A DNA stretch of 47,749 nt from assembly GCA_964437445.1 (NCBI GenBank), contig CAYTGR010000039.1, positions 1-47,749 on the forward strand, written 5' to 3'. This document shows positions 46,391 to 47,749 of the stretch, in pieces (within the stretch, counting starts at the first letter, position 1; each line of letters begins with the position of its first letter). The notes under the pieces were generated by a model. That model was given only the letters and a program-made list of their open reading frames with translations, did not search any database and was not told the DNA's origin. Both the position numbers and the translations under genes were made by a program. The stretch is from CAYTGR01 sp964437445. GTDB lineage: Bacteria > Chloroflexota > Anaerolineae > B4-G1 > SLSP01.

Positions 46391-47560
46391 ATGGACGGTT
46401 TACTGAACCTGTGGCTGGCGATTCCGGTCCAGCGGCGCAAGCGATTGGTGCTGGCGGTGGCCTTGTTTGTGTTGCTGGGGGCCATTCTCTGGGCGGTGCG
46501 CAATGTGCTGGGGCCGTTCGTATTGGGCCTGGCGCTGGCCTATCTGCTGGCGCCGGTGATCCACCCCATTGAGCGTTTCTGGCGGTGGCTCGGGCTGCGG
46601 CGTCGCTTGAAGTTTATGGGCAGTCTGGCACGGCCGCTGTCCATTCTCACCACCTATTTGCTGGTACTGGCCTTGCTGGCCGGTTTCTTTGCGCTGGTGG
46701 TCCCGGTGGTCATTGACCAGGCCCGCACGCTCTGGGCCGTGCGGGAGACGATTGTGGAGCAACTGGAGCGCCTGGGGCGGGGTATTTTTGACGAATATCA
46801 AAAGTTGCCCCTGGAGGTCAGATTGCAAGTGGAATCATCTCTGGATCGCCTCGGCGATCTGATCGGCAAGGCGCTCCAACAGGCGGCGCAGGGGACGGTC
46901 GTGGCGATCTCTTATACCATTAGCCTGGTTTTAGGTATTGCCATTATTCCCTTTTGGACTTTTTATCTGTTAAATGATTCGCACGAGCTGGGGCAGGCGG
47001 CCCTGAACATGGTCCCTTTGCAACTGCGGGAAGATCTGCTCTCGGTTTTGAAATTGATGGATACAGTCTTCGGGGCTTATTTGCGCGGGCAGTTGCTCCT
47101 GGGAGTCATCATTGGCGTTCTGAGTGCGATTGGGCTCTCCATCATTGGCATCAACTTTGCGCTGGTTTTGGGGGTGGTGGCCGGCATCTGTGAGCTGATC
47201 CCCAACATCGGCCCGATCTTGGGGGCGATCCCCGCGTTAGTGGTGGCTATGGCGCAGGACCCCACGAAAGCGCTGATTACGGCTATTTTTGCTATTGCGA
47301 TCCAACAGCTGGAAAACCTCTTCCTCACGCCGCGTGTGCTGGGTAAAAGCGTGCAATTGCACCCGGTGTTAGTGATGGTGGTCCTGGTCATCGGCAGCGA
47401 GCTGGGCGGCGTGGTGGGGCTGTTTCTCGCCCCGCTGGCGACCGCCGTGCTGCGTGATCTTTTCCGGTATTTCTATTATCGTTTTGCCGACGAACCGCTT
47501 TCCCCGTTGGAGGCATTGAATCGTGTTCACCGCCGCGAAAAACTGAGCCTGGAAGTCTGA
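46391..47560 (+). CDS. AI-2E/PerM-family membrane transporter
   Basis: 389 residues with about eight hydrophobic segments: one pair at the N-terminus (LVLAVALFVLLGAILWAV and FVLGLALAYLLAPVI), then a central soluble/coiled stretch (residues about 115-165), then several helices with GAYLRGQLLLGVIIGVLSAIGLSIIG and ICELIPNIGPILGAIPAL, which are family signatures. PerM/AI-2E proteins export or permeate small molecules; the substrate is unknown. GGAAAGG precedes ATG. Confidence 0.9.
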   Translation: MDGLLNLWLAIPVQRRKRLVLAVALFVLLGAILWAVRNVLGPFVLGLALAYLLAPVIHPIERFWRWLGLRRRLKFMGSLARPLSILTTYLLVLALLAGFFALVVPVVIDQARTLWAVRETIVEQLERLGRGIFDEYQKLPLEVRLQVESSLDRLGDLIGKALQQAAQGTVVAISYTISLVLGIAIIPFWTFYLLNDSHELGQAALNMVPLQLREDLLSVLKLMDTVFGAYLRGQLLLGVIIGVLSAIGLSIIGINFALVLGVVAGICELIPNIGPILGAIPALVVAMAQDPTKALITAIFAIAIQQLENLFLTPRVLGKSVQLHPVLVMVVLVIGSELGGVVGLFLAPLATAVLRDLFRYFYYRFADEPLSPLEALNRVHRREKLSLEV

Positions 47561-47597
47561 GAACCTCCTACACATCCTCTGCGCAGAGAGTATGACG

Positions 47598-47617
47598 GGG
47601 GCGGAATCAGCCGCCCC
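47598..47617. terminator. Hairpin between convergent genes
   Basis: 7-bp GC stem GGGGCGG / CCGCCCC with loop AATCAG. No T-tract. Confidence 0.35.
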
Positions 47618-47669
47618 ATCATCCGATCTTTAGAACTGTTGACGCCATAATGCTCCAGGCCCCTGCCAT

Positions 47670-47749
47670 TCAGCGGCCGCCGGTAGCCCGCCGCCGGCGC
47701 AGGAGCAGAGCGCCGGCCAGGAGCACCAGACCCGGCCCGACCCACAACG
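47670..47749 (-). CDS. C-terminal fragment of a membrane-anchored protein, cut by the right edge
   Basis: In the frame ending at TGA 47672-47670, the final 25 residues are LWVGPGLVLLAGALLLRRRR plus ATGGR: one hydrophobic helix and an Arg tail. Such ends are seen in CcmH-like and sorting-type proteins. A gene is inferred; the family cannot be set. Confidence 0.5.
   Translation of the reverse strand, partial: LWVGPGLVLLAGALLLRRRRATGGR

Overview
The window is a GC-rich bacterial chromosomal segment. It most resembles a member of the Chloroflexota (Anaerolineae-like). This is inferred from the style of the proteins: lipoproteins with Thr-Pro linkers and TolB-type propellers, a giant YfhO-like membrane protein with tandem beta-sandwich repeats, R32-type EF-P, an RtcB intein, and short palindromic intergenic repeats. 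No rRNA, tRNA, CRISPR array, transposase or phage gene was found, so taxonomy rests on inference alone.

Layout. 1-2566 (-) is the 5' part of a large secreted repeat protein cut by the left edge. 2.9-10.99 kb carries a Nudix hydrolase, a SpoU rRNA methylase, a LysM lipoprotein, efp, a CCA-transferase/HD protein and two TolB-propeller lipoproteins. 11.1-14.7 kb is a GDP-6-deoxymannose (GDP-rhamnose) set: rmd, gmd and a phosphomannomutase. 14.9-17.6 kb has an HhH-GPD glycosylase-like gene overlapping a two-GAF histidine kinase. 17.7-22.1 kb (-) holds a helicase-associated-domain protein, galK, a small Cys-rich membrane protein and ald. 22.1-25.3 kb is the YfhO-like membrane protein. 25.5-28.7 kb is iorA and iorB (indolepyruvate:ferredoxin oxidoreductase), split by an inverted TumE/TumA-like toxin-antitoxin pair. 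29.0-31.2 kb is an accessory patch: an MBL-fold hydrolase, palindromic elements, an effector-associated (death-like) domain adaptor and a DUF433/DUF5615 pair. 31.3-47.7 kb is mostly housekeeping: DEAD-box helicase, zinc-ribbon protein, tyrS, an Fe-S protein, mobB, archease, intein-bearing rtcB, csp, a SlyD-type PPIase, rluD, tlyA, lepA and an AI-2E-type permease. A last partial (-) gene runs off the right edge.

Regulation is the most interesting layer. Many promoters can be read by eye. They share an unusually constant 16-bp spacer, and at least three genes start exactly where the transcript should start (leaderless). Three housekeeping units have apparent transcription attenuators in their leaders. 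tyrS is preceded by its own promoter, a 32-codon leader peptide with four Tyr codons (three consecutive) and an intrinsic terminator. The slyD-csp unit has a leader terminator whose 5' arm can alternatively pair with an upstream copy of the 3' arm. The DEAD-box helicase has a leader of about 190 nt with a palindrome, an uninterrupted upstream reading frame and a terminator. Intergenic spaces also carry degenerate tandem repeats with a 7- or 8-bp period whose word differs at every locus.
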